DNA from: an uncultured Pseudomonadota bacterium
GTDB taxonomy: Bacteria > Pseudomonadota > Gammaproteobacteria > Steroidobacterales > Steroidobacteraceae
Assembly: GCA_903938365.1 (NCBI GenBank)
Contig: CAJACZ010000292.1
Span: 1-36,966, forward strand
DNA length: 36,966 bases
Reading direction: 5' to 3'
Shown here: positions 1 to 11,069 of the stretch, in pieces
How the letters are laid out: every line of letters begins with the position of its first letter
Position numbering within the stretch: the stretch's first letter is position 1
Made by a program: the position numbers and the translations under genes
The notes under the pieces: generated by a model
The model's input: only the letters and a program-made list of their open reading frames with translations
Told to the model about the DNA's origin: nothing
Databases searched by the model: none

Positions 1-188
1 CCGACGGACTGGCCATCCAGATGCGTGACGACGGGGATGTTTCTGCCACCGTCAGGGCAGCCGGCAAGCCCGTGTCCACCTACCGTCGCACCATGACCAG
101 CGACAACAGGATGGTGATCACGGTCCGCCACATCGGCTTGCGCGGCGCCGGGTCACGGGAAGTACTCGTCTTCCGCAAAGACCTCTGA
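1..188 (+). CDS. C-terminal fragment of an unknown protein
   Basis: An open frame enters from the left edge and stops at TGA 186-188, giving the last 61 residues of a protein whose start lies outside the window. The tail contains TMTSDNRMVITVRH followed by LVFRKDL, alternating polar and hydrophobic residues as in a beta-strand fold. It loosely resembles the ends of small secreted lipocalin-like proteins, but I cannot name a family. Codon use is G/C-rich at third positions like the neighbours, so it looks like real coding sequence. It converges on hflC. The 110 bases between them hold a 7-bp hairpin at 196-214 without a T-run, so no clear terminator is seen. Confidence 0.5.
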   Translation, partial: DGLAIQMRDDGDVSATVRAAGKPVSTYRRTMTSDNRMVITVRHIGLRGAGSREVLVFRKDL

Positions 189-298
189 AACCGGGGGCCG
201 GAAGGCCTCCGGTCGAACCGCATCAAGGCAGATCCTGACGCGGCCTGCAGGCGGCGGCGGGCGCGTCGAACGCGCTGCACCAGCCCGGGATCATTCGT

Positions 299-1246
299 CT
301 AACGGCGCTTCGTGGACTCGAGATAGCGGAAGAAATCCGACTTGGCGTCGATCATGAGCGTGGTGTTCTCGCCCATGGCGTCGTAGCTCTCCAGCGTCTT
401 GAAGAACGAGTAGAACTCCGGATCCTTGCCGTAGGCCTGGCCATAGATGCGCGTGGCCTCGGCGTCGGCCTTGCCGCGGATCTCCGCTGCCTTGCGCTCG
501 CCTTCCGACCGGATGCGTCGCAGTTCCCGCTCCATGTCGCCCAGGATCTCCTGGCTGCGGCCCTGGCCCTCGGAGCGGAAGCGCTCGGCAATGCTCTGCC
601 GCTCGGAAATCATCCGGCTCTCGACCTGGCGGCCGACCGAATCGATGTAGTTGAGCCGCTTGATGCGCACGTCGACCAGTTCGATGCCCAGGCCAGGCAT
701 CAGCCGCGATGCGGCCTGCAGCATCTCCTTCTCGAGTATCGCCCGGCCCTTCTTCGGACGAACCAGGTTTTCCTCATCCAGGGCCACGCCCTCTACGGCG
801 GCAACACTGGCAACGTCCACCTGCCAGTCGGCCGAGCGCACGATTTCCTCGATGTCCGTGCCGGAAACCGTATCGCGCGCCGCCGAATCCAGGATGTCGT
901 CCAGACGCGTACGGGCGCCGGATTCGTCGCGCACCGAGCGCAGGAACTGCAACGGATCGATGATGCGCCAGCGCGCGGTGGTGTCGACGATGATGAACTC
1001 GCGGCCCAGGGTCGGGATCTGGCTGATGTCGCCATCCCAGACCAGCAGTCGTTTGTCGAAGCGACGCACTTCCTGGATGAAGGGCACCCGCCAGTGCAGG
1101 CCCGGCCTGTTGATCACTTCGCCTTTCGGTTCGCCGAACTGCACGATGATGCCCTGCTCGGCTTCATCAATGATGAAAACAGAATTCCACGCCGCCACGC
1201 CCAGCAGCAGCGCAGCAACCAGCGCGATGACTTGCCCGGTCCTCAC
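299..1246 (-). CDS. hflC: HflC, FtsH protease modulator (SPFH/band 7)
   Basis: This is a 315-residue inner-membrane SPFH (band 7) protein, partner of HflK in the large periplasmic-facing HflKC assembly that surrounds and modulates the FtsH protease. One N-terminal anchor (about residues 5-24) is followed by the band-7 domain, with IVQFGEPKGEVINRPGLHWRVPF being family-typical. A long charged coiled-coil follows (ISERQSIAERFRSEGQG onward), and the C-terminus DPEFYSFFKTLESYDAM and SDFFRYLES is characteristic of HflC. The start is GTG 1246-1244, overlapping the hflK stop in a GTGA, which implies translational coupling. Length is normal for the family. The function is assigned by family and by adjacency to hflK. 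Confidence 0.95.
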   Translation of the reverse strand: MRTGQVIALVAALLLGVAAWNSVFIIDEAEQGIIVQFGEPKGEVINRPGLHWRVPFIQEVRRFDKRLLVWDGDISQIPTLGREFIIVDTTARWRIIDPLQFLRSVRDESGARTRLDDILDSAARDTVSGTDIEEIVRSADWQVDVASVAAVEGVALDEENLVRPKKGRAILEKEMLQAASRLMPGLGIELVDVRIKRLNYIDSVGRQVESRMISERQSIAERFRSEGQGRSQEILGDMERELRRIRSEGERKAAEIRGKADAEATRIYGQAYGKDPEFYSFFKTLESYDAMGENTTLMIDAKSDFFRYLESTKRR

Positions 1247-2316
1247 TTCGCAGCCTCCTTGGGTTTCGGTTGCGCGTCGCGCAGGTTCAGCAGCGGCACG
1301 GGGGGAACCTGCCCATCCTGCACCACCAGCACACTGCCCACCTTGGGCAGCGCCTGCCGGAGCGACTCGAGATACAGACGCGCCCGGGTCACCTCGGGCG
1401 CAACGCGGTATTCAGCGAGCACGGATTCGAAGCGCGCGGATTCGCCCAGTGCCCGGTTCACCCGCTCGGTGGCATAACCTTGGGCTTCCGACACCACGCG
1501 ATTGGCTTCGCCCTCGGTGCGGGGAATCGCCTGGTTGGCCTGCTTGGTGGCTTCGTTGATCATGCGCTCGCGCTCCTGGCGCGCCTCGTTGACCTCGTTG
1601 AAGGCCGGCTGCACCCGCGGTGGCGGCACGACATTCTGCAGTTCAACGGTAATGACCTGGATGCCGTTGTCGTAGCGGGTCATGGCGGACTGGATTTCAT
1701 TCCGGGCGGTGGTGGCGATTTCCACGCGGCCGGTGGTCAGGGCCTCGCTGCCGATGCGGTTGCCGACCACGCGGCGCATCACGGACTCCGAAAGGTCGCG
1801 CAGCGTGCGGCGCGGCTCGCGCATCGCATACAGGTACTTGATCGGATCGCCGATCCGGTATTGCACCACCCACTCCACGTCGATCACGTTCAGGTCACCG
1901 GTGAGCATCAGCGATTCACTGGTGAAGTCTTCTTCCGAGAAGGTCGTCTTGCCGTCGTCCGTGCGGCCCTCGGTGCGGAACCCGAACTCCTCCTTCAGCA
2001 CACGCTCGGTGGCGACGAACTGGGTCTGGTCGATGCCGAACGGCAGGCGGAAATGCAGGCCGGGGTCGGCGATGCCGATGACCTTGCCCAGGCGCTTGTT
2101 CACGGCGCGCTCTTCCGGCTGCACCGTGTAGAAGCAGCTCCACAGGCCCCAGAGGCCGACAAACACCGCGACGATCGTGAGCAGGTTGCGGCGCGAGGGA
2201 ACCTCAATCGTTGGCGCACCCGGAGCGCCGCCGCCCGGCGGTACGCCACGCGGACCACGCCCTCGCGCGCCCTCGCTCTCGAGGATCTTTTTGAACCAGT
2301 CGTATCCCTGAGTCAT
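1243..2316 (-). CDS. hflK: HflK, FtsH protease modulator (SPFH/band 7)
   Basis: This 357-residue partner of HflC begins with a Gly/Pro-rich cytoplasmic segment (residues 16-40). A single transmembrane helix follows (about 44-63), then YTVQPEERAVNKRLGKV, the usual entry into the band-7 domain. A long Glu/Arg/Ala-rich helix (NEVNEARQERERMINEA) comes next, and the Pro-containing tail is typical of HflK. With HflC it forms the HflKC complex that restrains FtsH. The ATG start at 2316 is the first in frame. It is the first gene of a two-gene operon. The usual neighbours hfq and hflX upstream, and purA or a DUF2065 gene downstream, are absent; a divergent metal-efflux cluster lies upstream instead. 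Confidence 0.95.
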   Translation of the reverse strand: MTQGYDWFKKILESEGARGRGPRGVPPGGGAPGAPTIEVPSRRNLLTIVAVFVGLWGLWSCFYTVQPEERAVNKRLGKVIGIADPGLHFRLPFGIDQTQFVATERVLKEEFGFRTEGRTDDGKTTFSEEDFTSESLMLTGDLNVIDVEWVVQYRIGDPIKYLYAMREPRRTLRDLSESVMRRVVGNRIGSEALTTGRVEIATTARNEIQSAMTRYDNGIQVITVELQNVVPPPRVQPAFNEVNEARQERERMINEATKQANQAIPRTEGEANRVVSEAQGYATERVNRALGESARFESVLAEYRVAPEVTRARLYLESLRQALPKVGSVLVVQDGQVPPVPLLNLRDAQPKPKEAAK

Positions 2317-2470
2317 CCGCTATCCCCACGCAGTGAAAAAGCAGGATACACGTCGCTGACCGGCAGCGGCGGCCATCCGGTGCACAAGGCCTCCCGCGTC
2401 GTCGTCTGGCAGGACGGTGTGCCCGTGGTCACGCCATACCCCGGCTGCGTGGATGCGGTAGAGTTCGCAG

Positions 2471-2929
2471 GTGCTGTACCGCCTCCGACACCTCGCCGGC
2501 CGCTGGCCCCGCCTGATTGCCCTCCTCGCGGTGCTGTCGTGCAGCTCCCAGTCGCTTGCCGCCACCCTCGACTGGTGCCTGCACGGCGACGATCATCCCC
2601 ACGTCACCAACGCCCTGGCGCCCTGCGCCACGGCGGCGCCCGCCCATTTCGCCACCGCCGGAGCCGACGAGCCGCGTGCGCTGGGCCATCCGGCGGGTGA
2701 CGCGCACCATGGCGCTCACGTCGCCGCAGCCAGTGATGCCGTCCCGGGCGCAGGCGCAGCGACGCCCGCTGCAGCCCGCGTCGCCCTGTACCGCAACCAC
2801 GCCGGTGCCGAGCGGGCACTCGCCTGCAGGACGCTCGCACGCACGCGTCAGCGACCCGCTGCGCCACCCGATTCGAAACCTCGCATGGCAGGCGCCGTCG
2901 CAGGCCAATCGGTTCGCCTGCGGGTCTAG
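2471..2929 (+). CDS. Small secreted His/Cys-containing protein leading a metal-efflux cluster
   Basis: A GTG-initiated 152-residue frame with third-position G/C bias like real genes of this window. Residues 1-31 look like a signal peptide: Arg-rich start, LIALLAVLSCSSQSLA core. The mature part begins with Cys and His residues (C36, H38, H42, H44, C52, H59) and is then Ala/Pro/His-rich with no fold I recognise. Position and composition recall the small periplasmic CzcI-type proteins that open czc operons, but similarity is of character only. The last 50 residues are Arg-rich and less protein-like, so a frameshift or later loss of constraint is possible. The adaptor gene starts 70 bases downstream. 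Confidence 0.5.
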   Translation: MLYRLRHLAGRWPRLIALLAVLSCSSQSLAATLDWCLHGDDHPHVTNALAPCATAAPAHFATAGADEPRALGHPAGDAHHGAHVAAASDAVPGAGAATPAAARVALYRNHAGAERALACRTLARTRQRPAAPPDSKPRMAGAVAGQSVRLRV

Positions 2930-2999
2930 CCGCCTCGTCGACGTCGTCCGCCGGCCCCCGTCGGGGTCGAGCTCTCGCCGATTTCGCTCGAGGTTCGCC

Positions 3000-4736
3000 A
3001 TGTCCAGTTTCGTCCGTCGTTCCCTGCCGTCGCCTTGCCGCTCCTGGCGGCGGTTGCACCTGCTGTTGTCGTGGCTGCTGCTGGGGTGGTCCGCGCCGTT
3101 GCTGGCGCACGAGGACCACGATCACGAGCAGCCCGTCGCCACCGCCAGCGTGTCCGCGGCGAGTTCTGCGCAGGGTCGCGACGTCGCGGAACTTGCTTCG
3201 AAGCGGTACGAGGCGCTGGTGGAATCGCACGGCGATCACCTGGACATCTGGCTCGACCGCTACGACACCAACGAACCGGTGACGGGCGCCCAGGTCGGCA
3301 TCAGGATCGGCGAATCGAGCGTGCAGGCGGCGAGCGAGGAAACCCCAGGCCAATACACTGTCTCGATCACGCCGCTGGCGCCGGGCACCGAGACGCCGAT
3401 CACCCTGACGATCCAGGCAGCCGCCGGCGACGCCCTGCTGAGCGGCACGCTCGTGACAGCCGCGGCGGTCGAAGCCAGCGTCACAGGGCGACTCGTCGCG
3501 GGGCTCGCCGCCGTGTGGCGCTGGGCCCTGGGCCTGCTGGTGCTGCTGGCAGGCCTTGGGTTGCTGCTGCGGCGCTGGCGCGCCCGTACCGCAGCCCGCG
3601 CGGCGGGCGCATGGGCATTCCCCCTGCTTGCGGGCGTCCTCGGCCTCGCCGCAGTTGCGGGTGGTGCGCCGGCCGCCGCACATGAAGGCCACGACCATGC
3701 CGCGGAAGCCGCGCCGCTGGCGCTCGTGGATGGCGGAACCCGGCCGGTTCGGCTCCCGGATGGCAGCGTGTTCGTGCCGAAGGCCACCCAGCGCATCCTC
3801 GAGTTGCGCACGGAAATCGTCACCGCAGGGCCCACGCCGGTGTCGCTGCGCCTGGCCGGCGAGATCGCCGGCGATCCGCGCGCCAGCGCCGCCGTGCAGA
3901 CCCTGCAGGGCGGGCGCGTCGCGGGTGACGGCAGCCGATGGCCCGTGCTCGGCGCGCGCGTCCGCCGCGGCGAGGTCCTGCTGCGACTGACCCCGAGCGG
4001 CTCGGGTAGCGAGCGCGCCTCGGCGGCCGCCGAAGCCGCGCGGACTGCCTCCGAGCTGGGTCAGGCCGAGGTGGATCTGGCGCGCCTCGAGGGGCTGCCC
4101 GGGGTGGTCTCGCGGGTCGAGGTGGAAACCGCCCGGAGCCGCGTCGCGAGCTTGCGCACCCAGGTTGCCGCGCTGCGTGCCCCGCTCGCGCAGGGCGGTG
4201 AAGCCATACTTGCCCCGATCGACGGCCTGGTGGCGTCGATCGACGCCCGACCCGGCACCGTCGTCGCGCCGGGCGAGACCCTGCTCACGCTGATCGATCC
4301 TGCGCGCCTGTCGATCGAGGCCCTGGCCTTCGAACCGGTGGTCGCGGCGGGCGTGACGCGGGCCAGCGTGGGGCTGCGCGACGGTTCCGCGCTGGAAGCC
4401 CGTCTCATCGGCGTCGGGGCGCAGCTCAGGGGCGGGGCGGTCCCGGTGCGCCTGGACCTGGTCAAGGTCGCACCAGGACTCGCGGTCGGCCAGCCGGTGA
4501 GCGTGTTCCTCGAGCGCTCGGTTACCGTGCCGGGCCTGCGCCTGCCGCTCGATGCCGTGGTCAGGCTCACCAGCGGCGAGCGCGTGGTGTACGAGAAGAT
4601 CGGCGCAGAGCGCTTCGTGCCGCGGACGGTGCGGATCCGACAGATCTCGGGTGACCGCATCGTCGTGCTTGAAGGACTCGAGCCGCAGGCCCGCGTCGTG
4701 GTGCGCGGCGCCCCACTCATCGCGCAGATCCGCTGA
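3000..4736 (+). CDS. Periplasmic adaptor of a heavy-metal RND pump with an extra N-terminal His-rich/beta domain
   Basis: This 578-residue membrane-fusion protein links the RND permease to the outer-membrane channel. The adaptor part spans about residues 240-578. It has a short helical hairpin (about 337-393), a lipoyl-type segment ([29 protein letters not shown] split around it), beta-barrel strands and the membrane-proximal end. The first 235 residues are unusual. They comprise a signal peptide ending at about A36, a HEDHDHE cluster (37-43), and a beta-sandwich-like domain (about 65-155, with [14 protein letters not shown] resembling YtkA-type domains). A transmembrane helix follows (about 172-190), then a second hydrophobic stretch (about 203-227) and a second cluster, HEGHDH (228-233). 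The ATG at 3000 was chosen because the signal peptide follows immediately. The His clusters suggest metal binding. Confidence 0.85.
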   Translation: MSSFVRRSLPSPCRSWRRLHLLLSWLLLGWSAPLLAHEDHDHEQPVATASVSAASSAQGRDVAELASKRYEALVESHGDHLDIWLDRYDTNEPVTGAQVGIRIGESSVQAASEETPGQYTVSITPLAPGTETPITLTIQAAAGDALLSGTLVTAAAVEASVTGRLVAGLAAVWRWALGLLVLLAGLGLLLRRWRARTAARAAGAWAFPLLAGVLGLAAVAGGAPAAAHEGHDHAAEAAPLALVDGGTRPVRLPDGSVFVPKATQRILELRTEIVTAGPTPVSLRLAGEIAGDPRASAAVQTLQGGRVAGDGSRWPVLGARVRRGEVLLRLTPSGSGSERASAAAEAARTASELGQAEVDLARLEGLPGVVSRVEVETARSRVASLRTQVAALRAPLAQGGEAILAPIDGLVASIDARPGTVVAPGETLLTLIDPARLSIEALAFEPVVAAGVTRASVGLRDGSALEARLIGVGAQLRGGAVPVRLDLVKVAPGLAVGQPVSVFLERSVTVPGLRLPLDAVVRLTSGERVVYEKIGAERFVPRTVRIRQISGDRIVVLEGLEPQARVVVRGAPLIAQIR

Positions 4737-4764
4737 CCGCCTCGTCGCGGCACCGGGAGGCACC

Positions 4765-7700
4765 ATGTTCAATCAGATCGTCACAGCGAGCCTGCGAAAC
4801 CGCGTGTTCGTGCTCGCCGCATCGCTGCTGCTCATCGGGATCGGCGGGTGGCTCGTTCCGAAACTCAACATCGACGTCCTGCCCGACCTCAACAGGCCGA
4901 CGGTGAACATCCAGGCCGAGTCCCACGGCCTGGCGGCCGAGGAAGTCGAGCAACTGGTCACTTTCCCGATCGAATCGGCCATGCAGGGGATCCCCGGGGT
5001 CACCCGCGTGCGCTCCACCTCCAGCCTCGGCCTGTCGTTCATCTACGTGGAATTCGAGTGGGGATCGGACATCTACCGCGCGCGTCAGCAGGTCGCCGAG
5101 CGACTCGCCTCGGCAGAGGCCGCCTTGCCTGACGACATCCGCCCGGTCATCGGCCCGGTCTCCTCCATCATGGGCGAGATCATGCTGGTGGCCCTGGCGG
5201 GCGAGAACGCAGATCCGATGATGCTGCGCGAGGTGGCCGACTTCTCGGTCAGGCCCCGGTTGCTGGCCATCCCTGGCGTGTCGCAGGTGATCCCGATCGG
5301 GGGCCTCGTGCGCGAGTACCGTGTCGCGCCGGTGCCGGAGCGGATGCGCCAGCTGGACATCACGCTCGAGGAGATCGAGGCGGCGGTGCGCGGGTTCTCC
5401 TCGAACGCGGGCGGCGGTTTCATCGACGATCGATCGCAGGAGTTCGTCATCCGTATCCTCGGGCGCGAACGCGACCCGGAGTCGCTCGCGGGACTCGTGG
5501 TGGCCACGCGGGACGGTGTGCCGATCCTGCTCAAGGCCGTCGCCGAAGTCGGATTCGGGGCGCGACCGCGCCGCGGCAGCGCGGGTCTGGGCGGCCAGCC
5601 CGCGGTGATCCTGGGCGTGCAGAAGCAACCCGGTGTCGACACGCTTGCCCTCACCCGCGAGCTCGAATCCGCACTCGACTCGATGCGCGCGACGCTGCCG
5701 CGCGAGATCACGACCCTGCAGGTCCAGTTCAGGCAGGCCACGTTCATCGAAAATTCCATCGGCAACGTCCGGACCGTGCTGCTCGAGGCGCTGCTGATCG
5801 TTGGAGTCGTGCTGTTCCTGTTCCTGATGAACGTGCGCACCACGATGATCTCGCTCGTGGCGATCCCGATGTCCGTGTTCGTCACTGCGATCGTGTTCCG
5901 GGTGTTCGACCTGTCGATCAACACGATGACACTCGGCGGACTCGCGATCGCCATCGGCGAACTGGTCGACGACGCCGTCGTGGGCGTCGAGAACATCCTG
6001 CGCCGCCTGCGCGAGAACCGCGGGGTGCCCAGGCCACGTCCCCTGCTGCAGGTGGTCGCCGACGCCAGCCAGGAAGTGCGTTCAGGAATCTTCTACGCCA
6101 CCATCATCATCGTCCTGGTCTTCGTCCCGCTGTTTGCGCTGACCGGCATAGAAGGGCAGCTGTTCGCGCCTCTGGGCATCGCCTACATCGTCTCCATCCT
6201 CGCCAGCCTCGTCGTGTCGCTCACGCTGACGCCCGTGCTGTGCTACTACCTGCTGCCTGCGCTGCGCTCGCTGGAACAGCCGGAATCACGACTCGTGCGG
6301 GAGCTCAAGGCGGGCTACTCGAAAGTGCTCGACTGGACCCTGCCCCGACGCCCGCTGGTCATGGCCGCAGCGATCCTCGCGGTTGCGGTAGCGGTGGCGG
6401 GTGCGTGGCAGCTGCCCAGGAGCTTCCTGCCGAGCTTCAACGAAGGCACGACAGTCGTCTCGCTGGCGTTCACGCCCGGGATCTCGATGTCCGACTCAGA
6501 GCGCCTCGGCGCGATGGCAGAACGCCTGATCGGCAAGGTGCCCGAGGTGATCTCGGTCAGCCGGCGCACGGGGCGCGCCGAACTGGACGAGCACGCCGAG
6601 GGGGTCCACATGAGCGAAATCGACGTCAACCTGCGTGCCAGCGAGCGCGGCCGCGAAGCCGTGCTCGCCGACATCCGCCGACGGCTCGAACCGTTGCCCG
6701 GCTCGGCTTCGCTCGGCCAGCCGATCAGTCATCGCATCGACCACCTGCTCTCCGGCGTGCAGGCCGCGTTGGTCGTCAAGATATCGGGGGATGACCTCGA
6801 CACCCTGCGAGCGCTCGGCGCGCGCGCGGAGCAGTTGCTCGCCGGGACGCCGGGCCTCACGGACCTGCGCCTCGAGCGCCAGGTGCAGGCGCCCGAGATC
6901 CACATCCGCGTCGACGAGGACGCGGCGCGCTACCACGGACTCACGCCCGCGCGAGTCGCCGAGCGCGTCGACCTGCTGTCCGCGGGCGAGCGCCTGGCGG
7001 AAGTGGTCGACGGCTCGAAGCGTCATGCCGTCACGCTGCAGCTGGCCGAGGACTCGCGCAACAGGGAGGGGCTCGAGAAAGTGCTGATCGACACGCCGCG
7101 GGGCGCGGTGCCGCTGGGCAACCTGGCCTCGGTCGTCGAGTCGGATGGCCCGAACCAGATCCAGCGCGAGGACGGCAGGCGGCGCATCGTGATCTCCGGC
7201 AACAACACGGGCGCGGGTGCGGACGAGGTGGTCGCGGAGATGGAACGCCGACTGGCTGCGCTGCAGCTGCCCACGGGGTACACGCTGCGAATCGAGGGCC
7301 AGTTCCGGGCCCAGCAGGAGGCTGCGCGGATGATCGGCCTGCTGTCGCTGGTGTCGCTGACGTTGATCTTCCTGGTGCTCTACACGCGCTATCGATCCGC
7401 CGCGCTCGCGCTGATCGTGATGGGCAACGTGCCGCTGGCGCTCGTGGGCTCGGTGGCTGCGCTGTGGCTCGCGGGGCTCGAACTGTCGATCGCCGCGATG
7501 GTGGGCTTCATCACGCTGACGGGCATCACCGCGCGCAATGGCATCCTGAAGATCAGCCACACGCTGAACCTCGTCCTGCGCGAGGGCTTGCCTTTCGACC
7601 GTTCCACGATCCGCCGTGCCTGCCTCGAGCGCATGACGCCGGTGCTGATGACGGCGGTCTCCGCCGGCATCGCACTGCTGCCGCTGATGATCGGCGGCGA

Positions 7701-7878
7701 CCAGCCCGGCAAGGAGATACTGCATCCCGTGGCGGTGACGATCTTTGGCGGGCTGTTCACGGCCACGATGCTCGATGCCGTGGTCACGCCCACGCTGGTC
7801 GAACGCTTTGGTGGCGAGGCCGTCAGCCGGTTGCGCGAGGAACACGCCGCCGCTGGCGAAATCGCGGAGGCCTACTGA
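4765..7878 (+). CDS. Heavy-metal efflux RND permease, CusA/CzcA family
   Basis: A full-length (1037 residues) inner-membrane proton-driven RND pump of the heavy-metal efflux branch. The N-terminus (residues 1-60) has TM1 and the family segment [17 protein letters not shown]4 carries [13 protein letters not shown] at 398-410, with D402, D403 and E409 as candidate proton-relay acids. CzcA-type pumps have an additional Asp six residues before the central Asp, and here that place is Ala, as in CusA-type pumps. The second half repeats the fold, with FLPSFNEG after TM7 and the TM10-12 block [19 protein letters not shown] Shine-Dalgarno GGGAGG precedes the ATG, which lies 28 bases after the adaptor. 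Its TGA overlaps the next ATG by one base. The metal cannot be read with confidence. Confidence 0.92.
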   Translation: MFNQIVTASLRNRVFVLAASLLLIGIGGWLVPKLNIDVLPDLNRPTVNIQAESHGLAAEEVEQLVTFPIESAMQGIPGVTRVRSTSSLGLSFIYVEFEWGSDIYRARQQVAERLASAEAALPDDIRPVIGPVSSIMGEIMLVALAGENADPMMLREVADFSVRPRLLAIPGVSQVIPIGGLVREYRVAPVPERMRQLDITLEEIEAAVRGFSSNAGGGFIDDRSQEFVIRILGRERDPESLAGLVVATRDGVPILLKAVAEVGFGARPRRGSAGLGGQPAVILGVQKQPGVDTLALTRELESALDSMRATLPREITTLQVQFRQATFIENSIGNVRTVLLEALLIVGVVLFLFLMNVRTTMISLVAIPMSVFVTAIVFRVFDLSINTMTLGGLAIAIGELVDDAVVGVENILRRLRENRGVPRPRPLLQVVADASQEVRSGIFYATIIIVLVFVPLFALTGIEGQLFAPLGIAYIVSILASLVVSLTLTPVLCYYLLPALRSLEQPESRLVRELKAGYSKVLDWTLPRRPLVMAAAILAVAVAVAGAWQLPRSFLPSFNEGTTVVSLAFTPGISMSDSERLGAMAERLIGKVPEVISVSRRTGRAELDEHAEGVHMSEIDVNLRASERGREAVLADIRRRLEPLPGSASLGQPISHRIDHLLSGVQAALVVKISGDDLDTLRALGARAEQLLAGTPGLTDLRLERQVQAPEIHIRVDEDAARYHGLTPARVAERVDLLSAGERLAEVVDGSKRHAVTLQLAEDSRNREGLEKVLIDTPRGAVPLGNLASVVESDGPNQIQREDGRRRIVISGNNTGAGADEVVAEMERRLAALQLPTGYTLRIEGQFRAQQEAARMIGLLSLVSLTLIFLVLYTRYRSAALALIVMGNVPLALVGSVAALWLAGLELSIAAMVGFITLTGITARNGILKISHTLNLVLREGLPFDRSTIRRACLERMTPVLMTAVSAGIALLPLMIGGDQPGKEILHPVAVTIFGGLFTATMLDAVVTPTLVERFGGEAVSRLREEHAAAGEIAEAY

Positions 7879-9161
7879 TGCGCGCCCGGAACCCCACCAG
7901 CGCGTGCTGGGCTGCGATAGCCGGCTTTGTCGCGCTCGTCCTCTCATCCGGCAGTGCTCAGGGTGAGGTCGGCGGCACCGTGCTCACGTTCGAGCAGGCG
8001 CTGACGCAGGCGGTCGAGCGCAACCCCGAGGTCGCTGCTGCGAACCTCGGCCGGGAGCTCGCGGCCGCGCGCGTGAAGCAGGCCCGTGCCTGGGGCAACC
8101 CGACGCTCGGCCTCGAAGTGGAAAACGTCCTCGGAAGCGGGGTCTACGCCGATTTCGGCTCCGCCGAGACCACGGTGGCCTTGTCGCAGCCGTTGCCGGT
8201 GGGCGGGGGGCGGGCGGCCCGGATCCGGGGCGCGCGCACCGGCACCGTCATCGCCGAAGTCGACGCCGAACTCGCGGTCCGCGCATTGCGCCGTGACCTC
8301 GCCATTGCCTATGCAGAGGCCGTCGCCGCGGATCGACTCGCGGAGCTGGGTCGGGAGCGCGCGCGGATCGGGGCGGAAACCCAGGCGGCGGTGGACCAGC
8401 GTTTTGCCGCAGGCCTGGAGTCTGAACTGCAGCGCTCGCGCGCCGTGGTGGCGACGAGCGGGATGCAGGCCGCGGCGCGCCGCGCCGCTGCTGTCTCGCT
8501 GTCGCGGCGCCGCGCACTGGCGGCTTTCTGGCGTGAAGACACCGTGAGCGCGGCGCTCGACCCGGCTTGGTTCGAGGCCGCGCCGGCAGCGCCCGCGCGC
8601 GGGACAGCGCCCGTCGGTGATTCAGCAGGCGATCCCGCGTTCGCCGGACATCCGTCAGTGGAACGTGCCCGGCGACTCGTGGAACAGGCGGAGGCACGGC
8701 TCGCGGCCGAACGCGGATCCCGTTTCGGCGGGCTCGAGGCGACGCTGGCCGCGCGGCGTTTCCGGGGCATGCCCACCGACAGCGACCGCGCGTGGGTTCT
8801 TGGGCTTTCGATGCCTCTGCCACTGTGGGACCGCAACGACGCGTCGATCGCGGAGGCCCGCGCTGAACTGCTCTCTGCCGAGATCGAGGCAGAGCGCGTG
8901 ACGCGCGGCCTCGCAGCCGAACGCGAAGAAGTCGTGGCGGAACTCGGGGCGGTGCGTCTCGAGGTCGACGCCCTGACGTCCAGCGGCCTGCCGTCCGCCC
9001 GCGCCGCGGCAGCACTGACGCGGCAGGGCTACGAAGCCGGCCGACTCTCGCTATCAGAGCGGCTGGAAGCCGAAAGCGCCCTGATGGAACTGCAGGAGCG
9101 GCTGGTGCGGGCCCGCCTGCAGCTGCGTACTGCGGAGGCGAGGCTGGACAGTCTGCGCTGA
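7878..9161 (+). CDS. TolC-family outer-membrane channel (CzcC-like)
   Basis: A 427-residue outer-membrane efflux protein completing the tripartite pump. Residues 1-29 form a signal peptide (FVALVLSSGSAQG). The body shows the two internally repeated OEP halves, each opening with long Ala/Glu/Arg-rich helices. The first is LTFEQALTQAVERNPEVAAAN near residue 35, and the second is the GHPSVERARRLVEQAEARLA region. Between them are strand-forming stretches such as VALSQPLPVGGG and VLGLSMPLPLWDRND, the last typical of CzcC/CusC proteins. It shares one base with the permease stop (TGATG), so the two are probably translationally coupled. It ends 58 bases from the convergent uup gene. Confidence 0.88.
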   Translation: MRARNPTSACWAAIAGFVALVLSSGSAQGEVGGTVLTFEQALTQAVERNPEVAAANLGRELAAARVKQARAWGNPTLGLEVENVLGSGVYADFGSAETTVALSQPLPVGGGRAARIRGARTGTVIAEVDAELAVRALRRDLAIAYAEAVAADRLAELGRERARIGAETQAAVDQRFAAGLESELQRSRAVVATSGMQAAARRAAAVSLSRRRALAAFWREDTVSAALDPAWFEAAPAAPARGTAPVGDSAGDPAFAGHPSVERARRLVEQAEARLAAERGSRFGGLEATLAARRFRGMPTDSDRAWVLGLSMPLPLWDRNDASIAEARAELLSAEIEAERVTRGLAAEREEVVAELGAVRLEVDALTSSGLPSARAAAALTRQGYEAGRLSLSERLEAESALMELQERLVRARLQLRTAEARLDSLR

Positions 9162-9219
9162 GTGGCCTCCTGACGCCGTACAGCCAGGCGATCAGCCCTG
9201 CTCCGCCACGATCCGGCGG

Positions 9220-11025
<1,806 letters not shown>

Positions 11026-11069
11026 GGGCAGGGGTCCGGGAGCAGTGGTCGAACAGGATCGCGCGCGGC

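Noticed and set aside
196-214. Hairpin after the first partial gene as a terminator
   Set aside because: It has only a 7-bp stem with one G-U pair and no T-run; too weak in such GC-rich DNA to call.
2320-2565. Small minus-strand frame upstream of hflK as a possible lost hflX-region gene
   Set aside because: The translation matches no family I know, lies across the start of the plus-strand gene and has no ribosome site.
2604-4772. Long open frame on the minus strand, antisense to the efflux adaptor
   Set aside because: It is an antisense shadow of the adaptor gene caused by G/C-rich third positions; the protein has no recognisable domains and is rich in Arg, His and Gln.
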